NCBI GenBank assembly: GCA_050747245.1
Contig: JBOGNO010000001.1
Coordinates: 464,219 to 528,218 of the forward strand
Length of the DNA stretch: 64,000 bases
DNA from: JBOGNO01 sp050747245
GTDB taxonomy: Bacteria; Acidobacteriota; Terriglobia; Acidiferrales; UBA7541
Direction of reading: 5' to 3'
Position 1 is the first letter of the stretch; every line of letters starts with the position of its first letter. Made by a program: the position numbers and the translations under genes. The notes below the pieces were generated by a model. The model did not search any database. It was not told the origin of the DNA and saw only the letters and a program-made list of their open reading frames with translations. Positions 53,270-61,736 of this stretch are shown piece after piece.

Positions 53270-55888
53270 TCACTCATGCCGCAGCGCCACCATTGGATCC
53301 ACGCGCATCGCTCGCCGCGCCGGAATCCAGCACGCCGCGATTGCCACCACCGCGAGCAAGATCGCCACGCTGGAGATGGTCGCGGGATCAGTCGGCTTCA
53401 CCTCGAATAGTAGGCTGGTCATCACTCGCGCCAGCGCCAGCGCGCTTGCAATCCCGATGGCGATGCCGAGAAAGACCAGCCGCGCAGCGTCGCCCAAAAT
53501 CAACCTCAGCACGTCGCGCCTCTGTGCTCCCAGCGCCATGCGTATGCCGATCTCATGCCGGCGCTGGCCCACGCCGTAGGACATCAGCCCGTAGATCCCC
53601 ACCGCCGCGAGAATCACCGCCAGTCCCGCGAAGAGTCCCAGCAGGAACATGTTGAACTGCTGCTCCGCAACGGATACGGCCATTAGGTCATCCATGGACT
53701 TTATTTCGCTGACGGGAATCTGACTGTCCACGCTCCACACTTGTTTCTTCACTTCTTCAACCAGACCGGCGGACGTCCCACGAGTCCGGATTGCAAGCGT
53801 CATCCAGCGTCTCCACACCTCGTCAGACTGCGAATAGGGCGCATACACAGCGGGATCGACCGGCTGGTTCAGTCCCGAATGTTTCACGTCGCCTGCGACT
53901 CCAACGATTGTCATCCACTGATGCGGTCCAATTCTTCTCGACCAGTCAATTCGCGCGCCCAGAGGATTTTGGTGAGGGAAAAGCTCCCTCACGAAATCTT
54001 CGTTTACGATGGCCACCAGCGGCCGTCCTTCGCGATCCATCGGCGTGAAGTCGCGTCCCGCGCGGATCGGAATCTGCATCACGCGGAAGTAATCGCCCAT
54101 CACCGATAGGGTTTGCACTTCGGGTTCGGCGCCTACGGGAACGGGAGGCCATCCCTCGAAGTCAAGGCTGTGGCTCAGATAACTTCCGCCCAGCGGAATA
54201 TCCGTCACCATCGCAGCTTCGATGCCCGGCATTGCATTTAGCCGCGTCAGTAACTCGCGCCGGAACTCCGTTTGCCGCGGAATTTCCGCGTAGCGAGTGG
54301 CCGGCAACTGCAAATGCATCGTCATCACGTTCTCTGGATTGAATCCGGGATTCACTGCGCGCAGTTTGGAGAATCCTTTGATTAGCAACCCGGCCCCAAC
54401 GAGGAGAACGAGCGCCAGCGCCAACTCCGCTGTGACCAATAATTTCCGCAGCACATGGCCCGAACTGCCGTCTGTTGTTCCCCGCGCGCCTTCTTTGAGC
54501 GATTCCGCAACGTTTGCGCGCGCCGCCGACCACGCCGGCGCGAGTCCGAATACCATTCCCGTCAGCACCGAGATGCCAAGAACGAACAACAGCACATGTG
54601 AATCCATCCGCAGCCCGTCGAAGCGCTCCAGCGCCGCGGGTTTCAGCGACAACAAGAGACTCGTCCCCCAATTCGCGAGCAGCAGACCGCCCGCGCCGCC
54701 AATAAGCGAGAGCAGCGCGCTCTCCGTCAGCGCCTGGCGGATTAGCCGGCCCTTTCCCGCTCCCAGCGCGGCGCGTATCACCAGCTCCTGCCGCCGCGCC
54801 TGCGAGCGAGCCAGCAGCAGCCCCGCGAAATTCGCGCACGCGATCAGCAGAACAACTCCCACGGCGCCAAAGAGCACCAGCAAAGCCGGTCGCACGTCGC
54901 CCACCAGCAATTCGTGCAGCGGCGCCAATTTGGTTTGCCGGCCCAGTTCACTCGCCGGATATTGCTCCGCGAGCCGGCTGTCCATCGCGGACATTTCCGT
55001 CTGCGCCTCGGCAATCGTCACGCCCGGCTTCAGTCGCCAGTAGGTATGCATGAAATGCACGCTGCGGAATGGAGCCGCCTCCGGATAAGCCACCCACAGC
55101 GAAACGAAAACATCCGCATGCTCCCTCGGCAACACAAAACCTGCGGGCATCACTCCAATCACCGTGTATTTGTTTCCACCCAAAGTGACCGTTTTCCCCA
55201 CAGCATGAGGATCGCTGCCCAGGAAGTTTTGCCAGAACCCGTAGCTCAACACGATGACTCGCGGTCCGCCCTGCACGTCTTCGTCCGGCGCGATGATGCG
55301 GCCGAGCATCGGCGGCACGCCCAGCGTTTCCAGGAATCCGGCGTTAACGTACCCCGCATGAATCAGTACCGGCTCGCTCCCGCCCGTGTAGTCCACCTCC
55401 CCCACATTGATTCCGCCACCCTGCGAAAACGCATGCATTTGTCGCTGAATGTCGATTACGTTCATAAGCGAATCGTTCTGCCGCATCCCAACCAGCCGTT
55501 CCGGCTGTTCGTACGGCAGCGGACTCAGCAGAATTCCATCGATGACGGAGAAAATTGCCGTATTCGCGCCGATGCCCAGCGCCAGCGTCAGCACCGCGAC
55601 TAGCGTGAATCCCGGACTCTTCCGCAGCATCCGCAACCCGTATCGCACATCCTGAAAAAACGTCTCGATTAAATTCACTCCACGCGCTTCCCGGCATTCC
55701 TCCTTGACCTGCTCCGCCCCGCCGAACTCCAACCGCACCCGCCGCCGCGCTTCTTCGCGCGTCACTCCCGCTTGCACGTATTTCTCTTCTTGTCGCTCGC
55801 GGTGGAACCGCAGCTCCTCATCCAGTTCCGTTTCTACTTCCCTCCTCAAAAAAAGCGCCCGCATTCGAATCCAAAGATCGCTCAGCAT
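53270..55888 (-). CDS. Large MacB/FtsX-type ABC permease with N-terminal prefix domain
   Basis: 872 residues. Residues about 1-70 form the charged prefix (FLRREVETELDEELRFHRER and GVTREEARRRVRLEFGG) seen in acidobacterial permeases of this group. The permease part repeats the pattern of the downstream paralogue: FQDVRYGLRMLRKSPGFTLV, LALGIGANTAIFSVIDGIL, and a second unit with LGISVLTGMVFGLAPAW. It lies ten bases after PadR. It probably exports or senses an envelope compound; the ATPase must be encoded elsewhere. Confidence 0.92.
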   Translation of the reverse strand: MLSDLWIRMRALFLRREVETELDEELRFHRERQEEKYVQAGVTREEARRRVRLEFGGAEQVKEECREARGVNLIETFFQDVRYGLRMLRKSPGFTLVAVLTLALGIGANTAIFSVIDGILLSPLPYEQPERLVGMRQNDSLMNVIDIQRQMHAFSQGGGINVGEVDYTGGSEPVLIHAGYVNAGFLETLGVPPMLGRIIAPDEDVQGGPRVIVLSYGFWQNFLGSDPHAVGKTVTLGGNKYTVIGVMPAGFVLPREHADVFVSLWVAYPEAAPFRSVHFMHTYWRLKPGVTIAEAQTEMSAMDSRLAEQYPASELGRQTKLAPLHELLVGDVRPALLVLFGAVGVVLLIACANFAGLLLARSQARRQELVIRAALGAGKGRLIRQALTESALLSLIGGAGGLLLANWGTSLLLSLKPAALERFDGLRMDSHVLLFVLGISVLTGMVFGLAPAWSAARANVAESLKEGARGTTDGSSGHVLRKLLVTAELALALVLLVGAGLLIKGFSKLRAVNPGFNPENVMTMHLQLPATRYAEIPRQTEFRRELLTRLNAMPGIEAAMVTDIPLGGSYLSHSLDFEGWPPVPVGAEPEVQTLSVMGDYFRVMQIPIRAGRDFTPMDREGRPLVAIVNEDFVRELFPHQNPLGARIDWSRRIGPHQWMTIVGVAGDVKHSGLNQPVDPAVYAPYSQSDEVWRRWMTLAIRTRGTSAGLVEEVKKQVWSVDSQIPVSEIKSMDDLMAVSVAEQQFNMFLLGLFAGLAVILAAVGIYGLMSYGVGQRRHEIGIRMALGAQRRDVLRLILGDAARLVFLGIAIGIASALALARVMTSLLFEVKPTDPATISSVAILLAVVAIAACWIPARRAMRVDPMVALRHE

Positions 55889-55898
55889 CGCGTCCTCC

Positions 55899-56231
55899 TC
55901 ACGCCGTCCGCAAAACCTGCGCCACCGCCGCCGTCAGCTTCTGCCACGTTTCCTTTTCCGCTTCGAGTTGTTTGCGCCCGCTGGCCGTGAGTTCGTAATA
56001 TTTGGCGCGGCGATTATTCTCCGAAGTTCCCCAGCGCGCCCGGATCCAGCCCCGCCGCTCCAGCCGGTGCAGCGCCGGATAGAGCGATCCCTGCTGCACT
56101 TGCAACGCGTCGCGCGAAATCTGCTGGATGCGCTCAGAAATTGCCCAGCCGTGTTGGCGCCCCAGCGCCAGCGTTCGCAGAATCAGAAGGTCCAGAGTTC
56201 CCTGCGGCAATTCGATTCTTTCCTCGCCCAT
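55899..56231 (-). CDS. PadR-family transcriptional regulator
   Basis: 110 residues with the PadR winged helix (PQGTLDLLILRTLALGRQHGWAISERIQQIS-type, shown in part; then GSLYPALHRLERRGWIRARWG and KYYELTASGRKQLEAE). It is directly upstream of two large permease genes and presumably represses them until a small molecule binds. This PadR-permease arrangement recurs in acidobacteria. Confidence 0.93.
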   Translation of the reverse strand: MGEERIELPQGTLDLLILRTLALGRQHGWAISERIQQISRDALQVQQGSLYPALHRLERRGWIRARWGTSENNRRAKYYELTASGRKQLEAEKETWQKLTAAVAQVLRTA

Positions 56232-56249
56232 GTGCCTCCCCTTTCACTT

Positions 56250-56483
56250 CTACAGGGCAGCGTAGCATTTCTCTTGTCGAAGCGCAAGGGGTAGCCCCCC
56301 CAAGCCATGCCACGGGCGCGCTGCCTTGGCTCCTTGTTCGGCTTCATCCTTCCAGCGATAGAACAGATTCGGAGCGATCCCGTGACGCCGACACGTCTCG
56401 GAAACGTTTCCGCTCTGAATGCCTTCCTGCACGATCTGCCATTTCTCTTCCGGGGACCGATCTACGCGTGGTTTCCTGCCCAT
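56250..56483 (-). pseudogene. Transposase OrfA fragment
   Basis: 77 codons, of which the first about 55 resemble IS3/IS2-type OrfA: a helix-turn-helix with ETCRRHGIAPNLFYRWKDEA. From about 56319 downward the similarity stops (HGLGGLPLALRQE...) and the frame ends, so the gene is broken near the middle. It cannot transpose by itself. Confidence 0.65.
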
Positions 56484-56550
56484 GTTGCCTCCTGTTGGGA
56501 GGCCCTGATTCTACCTAGGTAGGCTGTCCAGTTTTAGCGGGGTGCACTAC
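56250..56550 (-). mobile_element. Truncated IS3-type insertion sequence remnant
   Basis: On the minus strand the sequence begins near 56550 with an end of the type GTGCACCCCGCTAAAACTGGACA, as in IS3-family elements, followed by the start of an OrfA-like transposase (ATG 56483). Only about 300 bases remain, and no second inverted repeat or OrfB is present, so it is a dead fragment. The junction at 56550 touches the 5' copy of a duplicated sequence. Confidence 0.65.
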
Positions 56551-56605
56551 ATTCTGTGTTAGAAAAATGATTCCCAATTCAATCAAAGAGGCGGGCATTG
56601 GTACA
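56551..56605 (+). repeat. Copy A of a duplicated ~55-bp 5' region
   Basis: ATTCTGTGTTAG...GGCGGGCATTGGTACA. It is about 80 percent identical by eye to 57545-57600, including the TTG start codon context (TTGGTACA). Copy A leads into no intact gene: the frame from TTG 56598 continues without similarity to the TPR protein downstream of copy B. Confidence 0.6.
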
Positions 56606-56706
56606 AAATTTGTCGCCCTGCTCCAGCCGTTCGAGCAGGTCTCCCGCGGTCCAGACTCCGTCTCTTAGTCCATCTGCCACCCTGGACTCCCTCGCGAGCG
56701 AGCTCC

Positions 56707-57363
56707 CTACTTCGGCTGCGGAACGATTCGTATGTAAGGCTTCGGCGCCTTCCAGCCGCCGGGGTATTTCTTCTTGGCCTCATCATCCGAAACGTTGCCG
56801 CTGATGATGACGTCCTCGCCGGGTTTCCAGTTCACCGGCGTTGAGACCTGGTGCTTGGCTGTAAGTTGCAATGAATCCAGGACGCGCAGCACTTCATCGA
56901 AGTTGCGGCCCGTGCTCATCGGATAAATGAGTTGCAGCTTGATCTTCTTATCGGGACCGATCACGAACACCGTACGCACCGTGGCGTTTGTGGCCGCCGT
57001 GCGGCCTTCGGAAGTATTGCCCGCCTCGGCTGGCAGCATGTCGTATAGCTTGGCCACCTTGAGTTCCGGATCCCCGATCATCGGGTATTTCACCTTGTGG
57101 CCCTGGGTCTCTTCAATGTCCAGGGCCCACTTGCTGTGGCTTCCCACCGGGTCCACACTCAAGCCTATGATCTTGCAATTACGCTTCGCGAATTCCGGCT
57201 GCAGTCCGGCCATATAGCCCAGTTCCGTGGTGCACACCGGCGTAAAGTCCTTCGGGTGTGAGAACAATATGGCCCAGCCGTTGCCGATCCATTCGTGGAG
57301 GTTGATCGTGCCCTGCGAAGTTTCTGCGGTGAAATTGGGAGCTTCGTCGTTGATTCGCAACAT
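56707..57363 (-). CDS. 1-Cys peroxiredoxin (Prx6 type)
   Basis: 218 residues. The catalytic Cys44 lies in FSHPKDFTPVCTTELG, the Prx6 active-site motif; residue lengths and the C-terminal extension (GGWKAPKPYIRIVPQP) also match Prx6. It reduces H2O2 and lipid hydroperoxides. The start at ATG 57363 follows AAGGAGA on the minus strand. It lies between the two copies of a duplicated sequence, on the opposite strand to the TPR gene. Confidence 0.95.
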   Translation of the reverse strand: MLRINDEAPNFTAETSQGTINLHEWIGNGWAILFSHPKDFTPVCTTELGYMAGLQPEFAKRNCKIIGLSVDPVGSHSKWALDIEETQGHKVKYPMIGDPELKVAKLYDMLPAEAGNTSEGRTAATNATVRTVFVIGPDKKIKLQLIYPMSTGRNFDEVLRVLDSLQLTAKHQVSTPVNWKPGEDVIISGNVSDDEAKKKYPGGWKAPKPYIRIVPQPK

Positions 57364-57544
57364 GATTTGTCTCCTTTGGTGGTGCTTTCTGACGCCGCGT
57401 GCCTTGAATTATTACTTCCGGTCTTCCAGGGCAAGAAGAATGAATGCAGCTGGATTTTCCGATTTGGCCTCTGGCTTGTGCATCATACGCCTCTCCGCCA
57501 TAGACACAAAATCTGCCCTCGTCCCGCACCACCGCCGAGATTCG

Positions 57545-57600
57545 ATTCTGTGTTAGGATATTGGATTCCACTTCACTCAAATAGGCGGGGCATTGGTACA
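57545..57600 (+). repeat. Copy B of the duplicated 5' region
   Basis: ATTCTGTGTTAGGATATTGG...GGCGGGGCATTGGTACA. The TTG at 57593 within it starts the TPR gene. The GTTAGGAT part resembles the -10 of the purC promoter (GTTAGAAT), so this may be that gene's promoter, although no good -35 is seen. Confidence 0.6.
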
Positions 57601-58312
57601 GCATCTCTCACGCAAGGAACTGAAGAAAGATGAAGTGCGCGAGACCCTCGCGCACGGCGCCGAAGCTGTCCTCACTCATCAAAAACTCCTCGCTTACATT
57701 CTTGTGGCGGGATTGCTGATCGGCGGCGGCATTTACGGCTGGACGCTTTACTCCGACCGGCAAACCACGAAAGCTGCGGCGCTTTACGACGACGCAATGA
57801 AAGTTTTTCAGGCGCGCATCCGCGCTCCGGGAGAGCCGGCCGATCCCAGCGAGGTCACCTATCTCGACGAAAAAAATAAATATCAGGACGCCGCAAAAAA
57901 ATTCCAATCTGCCGCCGACGCTTACCCGCACACGCGGCCGGGGCAGATGGCGCGGTTCTATCAGGCCGTTTCGCTCGAACATCTCGGCAGCAGCGACGCC
58001 GCACGCAAGATTCTGCAAGACCAGTCCAGCTCTTCGGACGACCTCGCTGCCATGGCGAAATTTGAGCTCGCGCAACTTGACGACCGCACGGGCCAGGGCG
58101 ACCAGGCCGTCAAGCTTTATCAGGAACTTTTGAACAAGCCTTCCGTCCTCACGCCCAAAGCGGTGGTGATGATGGCGCTCGCTGGTCACTATCGCAAGAG
58201 CGATCCCGCGCAGGCGCGCAAGCTCTACCTGCAAGTCAAATCGGATTATCCCGACTCTGCCATCTCGCAGCGCGCGCAGCAGGAGCTCGAAGTGCTTCCG
58301 GGCAAGTCGTAG
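57593..58312 (+). CDS. Membrane-anchored TPR protein (YfgM-like)
   Basis: 239 residues from TTG 57593. A cytoplasmic N-terminus of about 30 residues (KELKKDEVRETLAHGAEAVLTH) precedes one transmembrane helix (AYILVAGLLIGGGIYGW, about 34-50) and a periplasmic TPR domain (AMAKFELAQLDDRTGQGDQAV, LAGHYRKSDPAQARKLY). YfgM-type proteins assist the Sec translocon and envelope folding. It is cotranscribed with the dGTPase gene, nine bases away. Confidence 0.85.
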   Translation: MVQHLSRKELKKDEVRETLAHGAEAVLTHQKLLAYILVAGLLIGGGIYGWTLYSDRQTTKAAALYDDAMKVFQARIRAPGEPADPSEVTYLDEKNKYQDAAKKFQSAADAYPHTRPGQMARFYQAVSLEHLGSSDAARKILQDQSSSSDDLAAMAKFELAQLDDRTGQGDQAVKLYQELLNKPSVLTPKAVVMMALAGHYRKSDPAQARKLYLQVKSDYPDSAISQRAQQELEVLPGKS

Positions 58313-58321
58313 CCTGAAGGA

Positions 58322-59479
58322 ATGAAAACCCCCGCATTGGCCGCTTACGCCATGGACGTAGCGCGTTCGCAGGGACGTCGCTTCCCCGAACCGCCGCATC
58401 CTTATCGCAACGATTACGCACGTGACCGCGACCGCGTGATTCACTCGCGCGCTTTCCGCCGCCTGGAAGCGAAAACGCAGGTTTTCACGCGGCGCTATTC
58501 GGATCATTTTCGTAATCGCCTGACGCACACTCTCGAGGTGACCCAGATCGCGCGCACCGTGGCGGGAGTGCTGGAACTGAACGGCGATCTCGTCGAAGCG
58601 CTGGCCCTGGTCCACGACATCGGCCATCCGCCCTTCGGCCACGCCGGCGAGCACCGCCTGGACGCACGCATGCGCGAGCACGGCGAGCGCTTCGATCACA
58701 ATCTGCAGGCGCTGCGCATCGTCGAAAAATTCGAACAGCGCTATCCCGATTTCCCCGGCCTCAATCTGACGTTCGAAGTCCGCGAAGGCATCGTCAAACA
58801 TTCGCGCGATTACGCGCCGGAAGAATTTCCGCAGCTTGCCGAATACCGCCTCGCGGAGCGCCCGCCGCTCGAAGCGCAGCTCATCGATTTCGTGGACGAA
58901 ATCGCCTACAACACCGCCGATCTCGACGACGGCTTCGAGGCCAAGCTGCTGAACCGCAAAACTCTGCTCGCCGAAGTGCCGCTCTTCGCCGAAAAATTCC
59001 GCGAAGCGAAGTCCGCGCATCCCAAAGCGGAGTTCAAATTAATTTTCAACGACGCCAATCGGCGAGTCCTCGACCGCCTGGCCACGGACTTAATCGAAAC
59101 GACGCGGCAAACGGTGGGCGCGAGCGGCGCTGCGAGCGTCGAAGACATTCGCCGCAACCCGCGGCGCCTGGCGGGATTTTCGCGCGAAGCCGCGGAGGAA
59201 AACGCCGCGCTCAAAAAATTTCTGCACGCGCGGCTGTACGATCATCCGAAGGTCGCCGCGGACCGCGAAAAATCCGTGGCCGCGCTCGACGAACTCTATT
59301 GCATCTTCGCCGCGCGCCCCGACCTCATGCCGCCGCATTACGCCGAACTGGCGCGGCGCGAGCCGCCCCATCGCGTCGCGTGCGATTACATCGCCGGGAT
59401 GACCGATCGATTTCTTCTCGTCGAGCACCGCAAGCTCACCGGAAAAGCGAAGAACCTGCCGCCATCGCGCGCGGTCTGA
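58322..59479 (+). CDS. dgt: dGTPase-like HD-domain nucleotidohydrolase
   Basis: 385 residues of the Dgt/SAMHD1-like family. The HD metal site is seen as FRNRLTHTLEV, LALVHDIGHPPFGHAGE and FVDEIAYNTADLDDG. Hydrolysis of dGTP (or other dNTPs) to deoxynucleoside and triphosphate is the family reaction. The start of the sequence (RDYARDRDRVIHSRAFRRLEAKTQVF-type) is highly conserved. Length matches the shorter, SAMHD1-like bacterial branch. Confidence 0.92.
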   Translation: MKTPALAAYAMDVARSQGRRFPEPPHPYRNDYARDRDRVIHSRAFRRLEAKTQVFTRRYSDHFRNRLTHTLEVTQIARTVAGVLELNGDLVEALALVHDIGHPPFGHAGEHRLDARMREHGERFDHNLQALRIVEKFEQRYPDFPGLNLTFEVREGIVKHSRDYAPEEFPQLAEYRLAERPPLEAQLIDFVDEIAYNTADLDDGFEAKLLNRKTLLAEVPLFAEKFREAKSAHPKAEFKLIFNDANRRVLDRLATDLIETTRQTVGASGAASVEDIRRNPRRLAGFSREAAEENAALKKFLHARLYDHPKVAADREKSVAALDELYCIFAARPDLMPPHYAELARREPPHRVACDYIAGMTDRFLLVEHRKLTGKAKNLPPSRAV

Positions 59480-59518
59480 AATCGCCGCGCTATTCGAGTT
59501 TCCGGCCGCAAAAAATTT

Positions 59519-60736
59519 CTACTCGTAGCGTAGGGCTTCGATGGGATCCAGGCGCGAAGCTTGGCGCGCGGGATAGTAGCCGAAGAAAATTCCCACCGCG
59601 ACGGAGAAAATCAGGGCGATGATCACGGCGGTGGGGGAAACCTGCACCGGCCATCCGAGCAAAGTGGGGACCAGCCCCGAACCGCCAAACCCCAGGGCAA
59701 TGCCCCCGAGGCCGCCAATCGTGCTCAAGACCACGGCTTCGCTCAGGAATTGCCGGCGCACGTCCACTTCGGTGGCGCCCACGGCCAGGCGCACGCCGAT
59801 TTCCCTCGTCCGTTCCGTCACCGAGACGAGCATGATGTTCATGATGCCGATGCCGCCCACGACCAGCGCGACGGAACCAATGCTTGCGAGCAAGAGTTCC
59901 ATCACCGTCGTAGCTTCCGCGTTCGCCTGGGCGATGTCCGCGGGGTGGCGAAGGTTGAAATCGTCGGGCTCATCGGAGCGCAAGTGATGCCGCTGGCGGA
60001 GCAATTGCGTAATCTGCGTTTCCGCGGCAGGGAGAACGTCAGCGGAATTCGCCGTGCACATCAGGTCGTCGAGCCAATTGTTGCCTTTGATTTTTTTCAT
60101 CACCGTCGTGTAGGGCATCAGGATGGTGTCGTCCTGATCCTGCCCGAACGCGGATTGCCCCTTCACCGCCAGTACACCGATCACTTGGCAGGGAAAATGG
60201 CTGATGCGAATTGTTTTTTCCACCGGATCCTGCCCGGGGAAAAGCTGATCCACCACCGTCTGTCCCAGAACGCAGACGTTCGCCGCCGTATCAATTTCCT
60301 GCTGGCCGAACATCGAGCCGGTTTCGACCTTCCAGGCGCGCACGACGAGATATTCCGGAGAAACTCCGCGATATTGCGTGAACCAGTTCAGGTTGCCGTA
60401 GACGACCTGCGTGTGGCCGTCCACGTTGGGCGAAACGTTGGAGACCAGCGTAATCTGCTTGCGGATGGCCATTACGTCGTCGAGCCACAGCGATTTCGTT
60501 CCGAAATTTCCGGTGCGCACGCCGTTGACGTTGCGCCCGCCCGCCTCCACCCAAATCATGTTGGCGCCCATGCTGTTGATGGCCTGCTGCACTTGATTGG
60601 ACGCTCCCGCGCCGATGGCCACCGTGCAGATCACCGCCGCCACGCCGATGATGATCCCCAGCATGGTCAGCAGCGTGCGCATTTTGTTGCGCGCCAGCGC
60701 CCGCAGCGCCACGCGCAAAACGTCTTTGAAGTCCAT
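59519..60736 (-). CDS. MacB-type ABC transporter permease
   Basis: 405-residue MacB/FtsX permease: N-terminal transmembrane helix, MacB-PCD periplasmic domain (AINSMGANMIWVEAGGRNVNG-type), and the three C-terminal helices with GGIGIMNIMLVSVTERTREIG, RRQFLSEAVVLSTIGG and the ending GYYPARQASRLDPIEALRYE. This is the ordinary length, unlike the two 800-residue paralogues at 50-56 kb. No ATPase or membrane-fusion gene is next to it. Confidence 0.92.
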   Translation of the reverse strand: MDFKDVLRVALRALARNKMRTLLTMLGIIIGVAAVICTVAIGAGASNQVQQAINSMGANMIWVEAGGRNVNGVRTGNFGTKSLWLDDVMAIRKQITLVSNVSPNVDGHTQVVYGNLNWFTQYRGVSPEYLVVRAWKVETGSMFGQQEIDTAANVCVLGQTVVDQLFPGQDPVEKTIRISHFPCQVIGVLAVKGQSAFGQDQDDTILMPYTTVMKKIKGNNWLDDLMCTANSADVLPAAETQITQLLRQRHHLRSDEPDDFNLRHPADIAQANAEATTVMELLLASIGSVALVVGGIGIMNIMLVSVTERTREIGVRLAVGATEVDVRRQFLSEAVVLSTIGGLGGIALGFGGSGLVPTLLGWPVQVSPTAVIIALIFSVAVGIFFGYYPARQASRLDPIEALRYE

Positions 60737-60845
60737 GGTCTCTCCGCTACCTCACACTCGCCGATACTCTCTTCGCCCTCTCATTGTAGTTGGACGAACC
60801 CCGCTCGCGCTAGGTTCCCCCCGCGCGTTCCGCCCGCCATCATCG

Positions 60846-61268
60846 CTATCCAAGCAAATGCGGCGTCACAATCGTAAGAAATTCGCGCGACGTAATTACC
60901 TTCGTCTTTTTCCAGAATCGCGGAAAATGCCGCGTGTTGCCTGTCACCAGATAATCGGCTTGGCACGCATCGGCGCATTCCAGGAATTTATTGTCGCCCG
61001 GATCGCTTGTCGCCTCAATCCGCCGCGCCGGAATCACGGAACGCCCGCGCTTCTCGACGAGTTGCAGCAGTTGCTGCTGGAGTCCTCTTCGGATTCGCAG
61101 CTCCGGACGCGCTAGCACGCCGCGATACTCTGCAAGAATGGGAGGAGAATGATACAACCGCGCTGGTCTCGTCAGAGCGAGCAACAGCACCGTGCGTTGC
61201 AGTCCTTCAGGCTTTAGCGCTGCGGAAACTACCACATTCGTGTCCACCACGAGTCGCAGTGGAATCAT
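60846..61268 (-). CDS. PIN-domain toxin-like protein
   Basis: 140 residues of the COG1569 PIN group. The acidic active site is visible: D9 in VVDTNVVVSA, E47 in ILAEY, D92 in PGDNKFLECADA, and D105 in ADYLVTGN. Predicted Mg2+-dependent ribonuclease. It overlaps the upstream antitoxin by four bases, forming a type II toxin-antitoxin pair. Confidence 0.88.
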   Translation of the reverse strand: MIPLRLVVDTNVVVSAALKPEGLQRTVLLLALTRPARLYHSPPILAEYRGVLARPELRIRRGLQQQLLQLVEKRGRSVIPARRIEATSDPGDNKFLECADACQADYLVTGNTRHFPRFWKKTKVITSREFLTIVTPHLLG

Positions 61269-61564
61269 GCCCGCTTCGTCTTCTTTGCTCGCACGGACCG
61301 GATGATCCGGTCAATCTCCAACGAACCGAGCTTGTCCGTGCCCTTGGCCTTGGATTCTTCGCCAAGGATTCGCAACACCTCCGGCTCAGGCGCAGCCAGT
61401 CGCACGTAATCCCGGATGCTCAGCAGCACGGCCCGCGGAGTTCCCCGCTTCTCGATCACCACGGAACGCCGTTCGTTCTCCACGCGCCGCAACAGGCTGC
61501 CAAAATGCGTGCGCGCCCGCAGCGCCGATACCACCCGGTTCTCGCTCTTCGCTGTTCTCGGCAT
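61265..61564 (-). CDS. Phd/YefM-type antitoxin
   Basis: 99 residues. The N-terminal part (VSALRARTHFGSLLRRVENE and SVVIEKRGTPRAVLLSIRDYVRL) is a Phd/YefM DNA-binding fold. The C-terminus is Lys-rich and would bind the PIN toxin. It is first in the pair and would autoregulate the operon. Confidence 0.85.
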   Translation of the reverse strand: MPRTAKSENRVVSALRARTHFGSLLRRVENERRSVVIEKRGTPRAVLLSIRDYVRLAAPEPEVLRILGEESKAKGTDKLGSLEIDRIIRSVRAKKTKRA

Positions 61565-61708
61565 GGATCAAACTCTCCAGTTCAATTATACGAACTCCAC
61601 ACTTCCTCCCGCAACTCCTTTTGTGGATTCCCCTCCCTCGCCTCGCGCCGCCATCCCGAACTTGCCCCCGGCGGATCAAGGATCTCCTTTTCGCCTGCCG
61701 CGGGGTGA

Positions 61709-61714
61709 TATAAT
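61709..61714 (+). promoter_or_regulatory. TATAAT -10 element upstream of the secreted propeller-like gene
   Basis: A perfect TATAAT at 61709-61714 with a poor -35 region. The same GTGATATAATTC string recurs in the stronger promoter at 63425-63436. Confidence 0.4.
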
Positions 61715-61736
61715 TCACATCCCGGTTAGATGTGCT

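Noticed and set aside
57608..59020. 470-codon open frame on the minus strand opposite the TPR and dGTPase genes
   Set aside because: Antisense to two clear genes; no motif; composition is that of a shadow.
59561..60877. 438-codon plus-strand frame opposite the MacB-type permease
   Set aside because: Antisense shadow of a recognised permease, rich in His/Arg/Gln as such shadows are.
61416..61736. Upstream extension of the secreted propeller-like gene
   Set aside because: It overlaps the antitoxin gene in antisense and precedes a TATAAT element; a later start gives a signal peptide.
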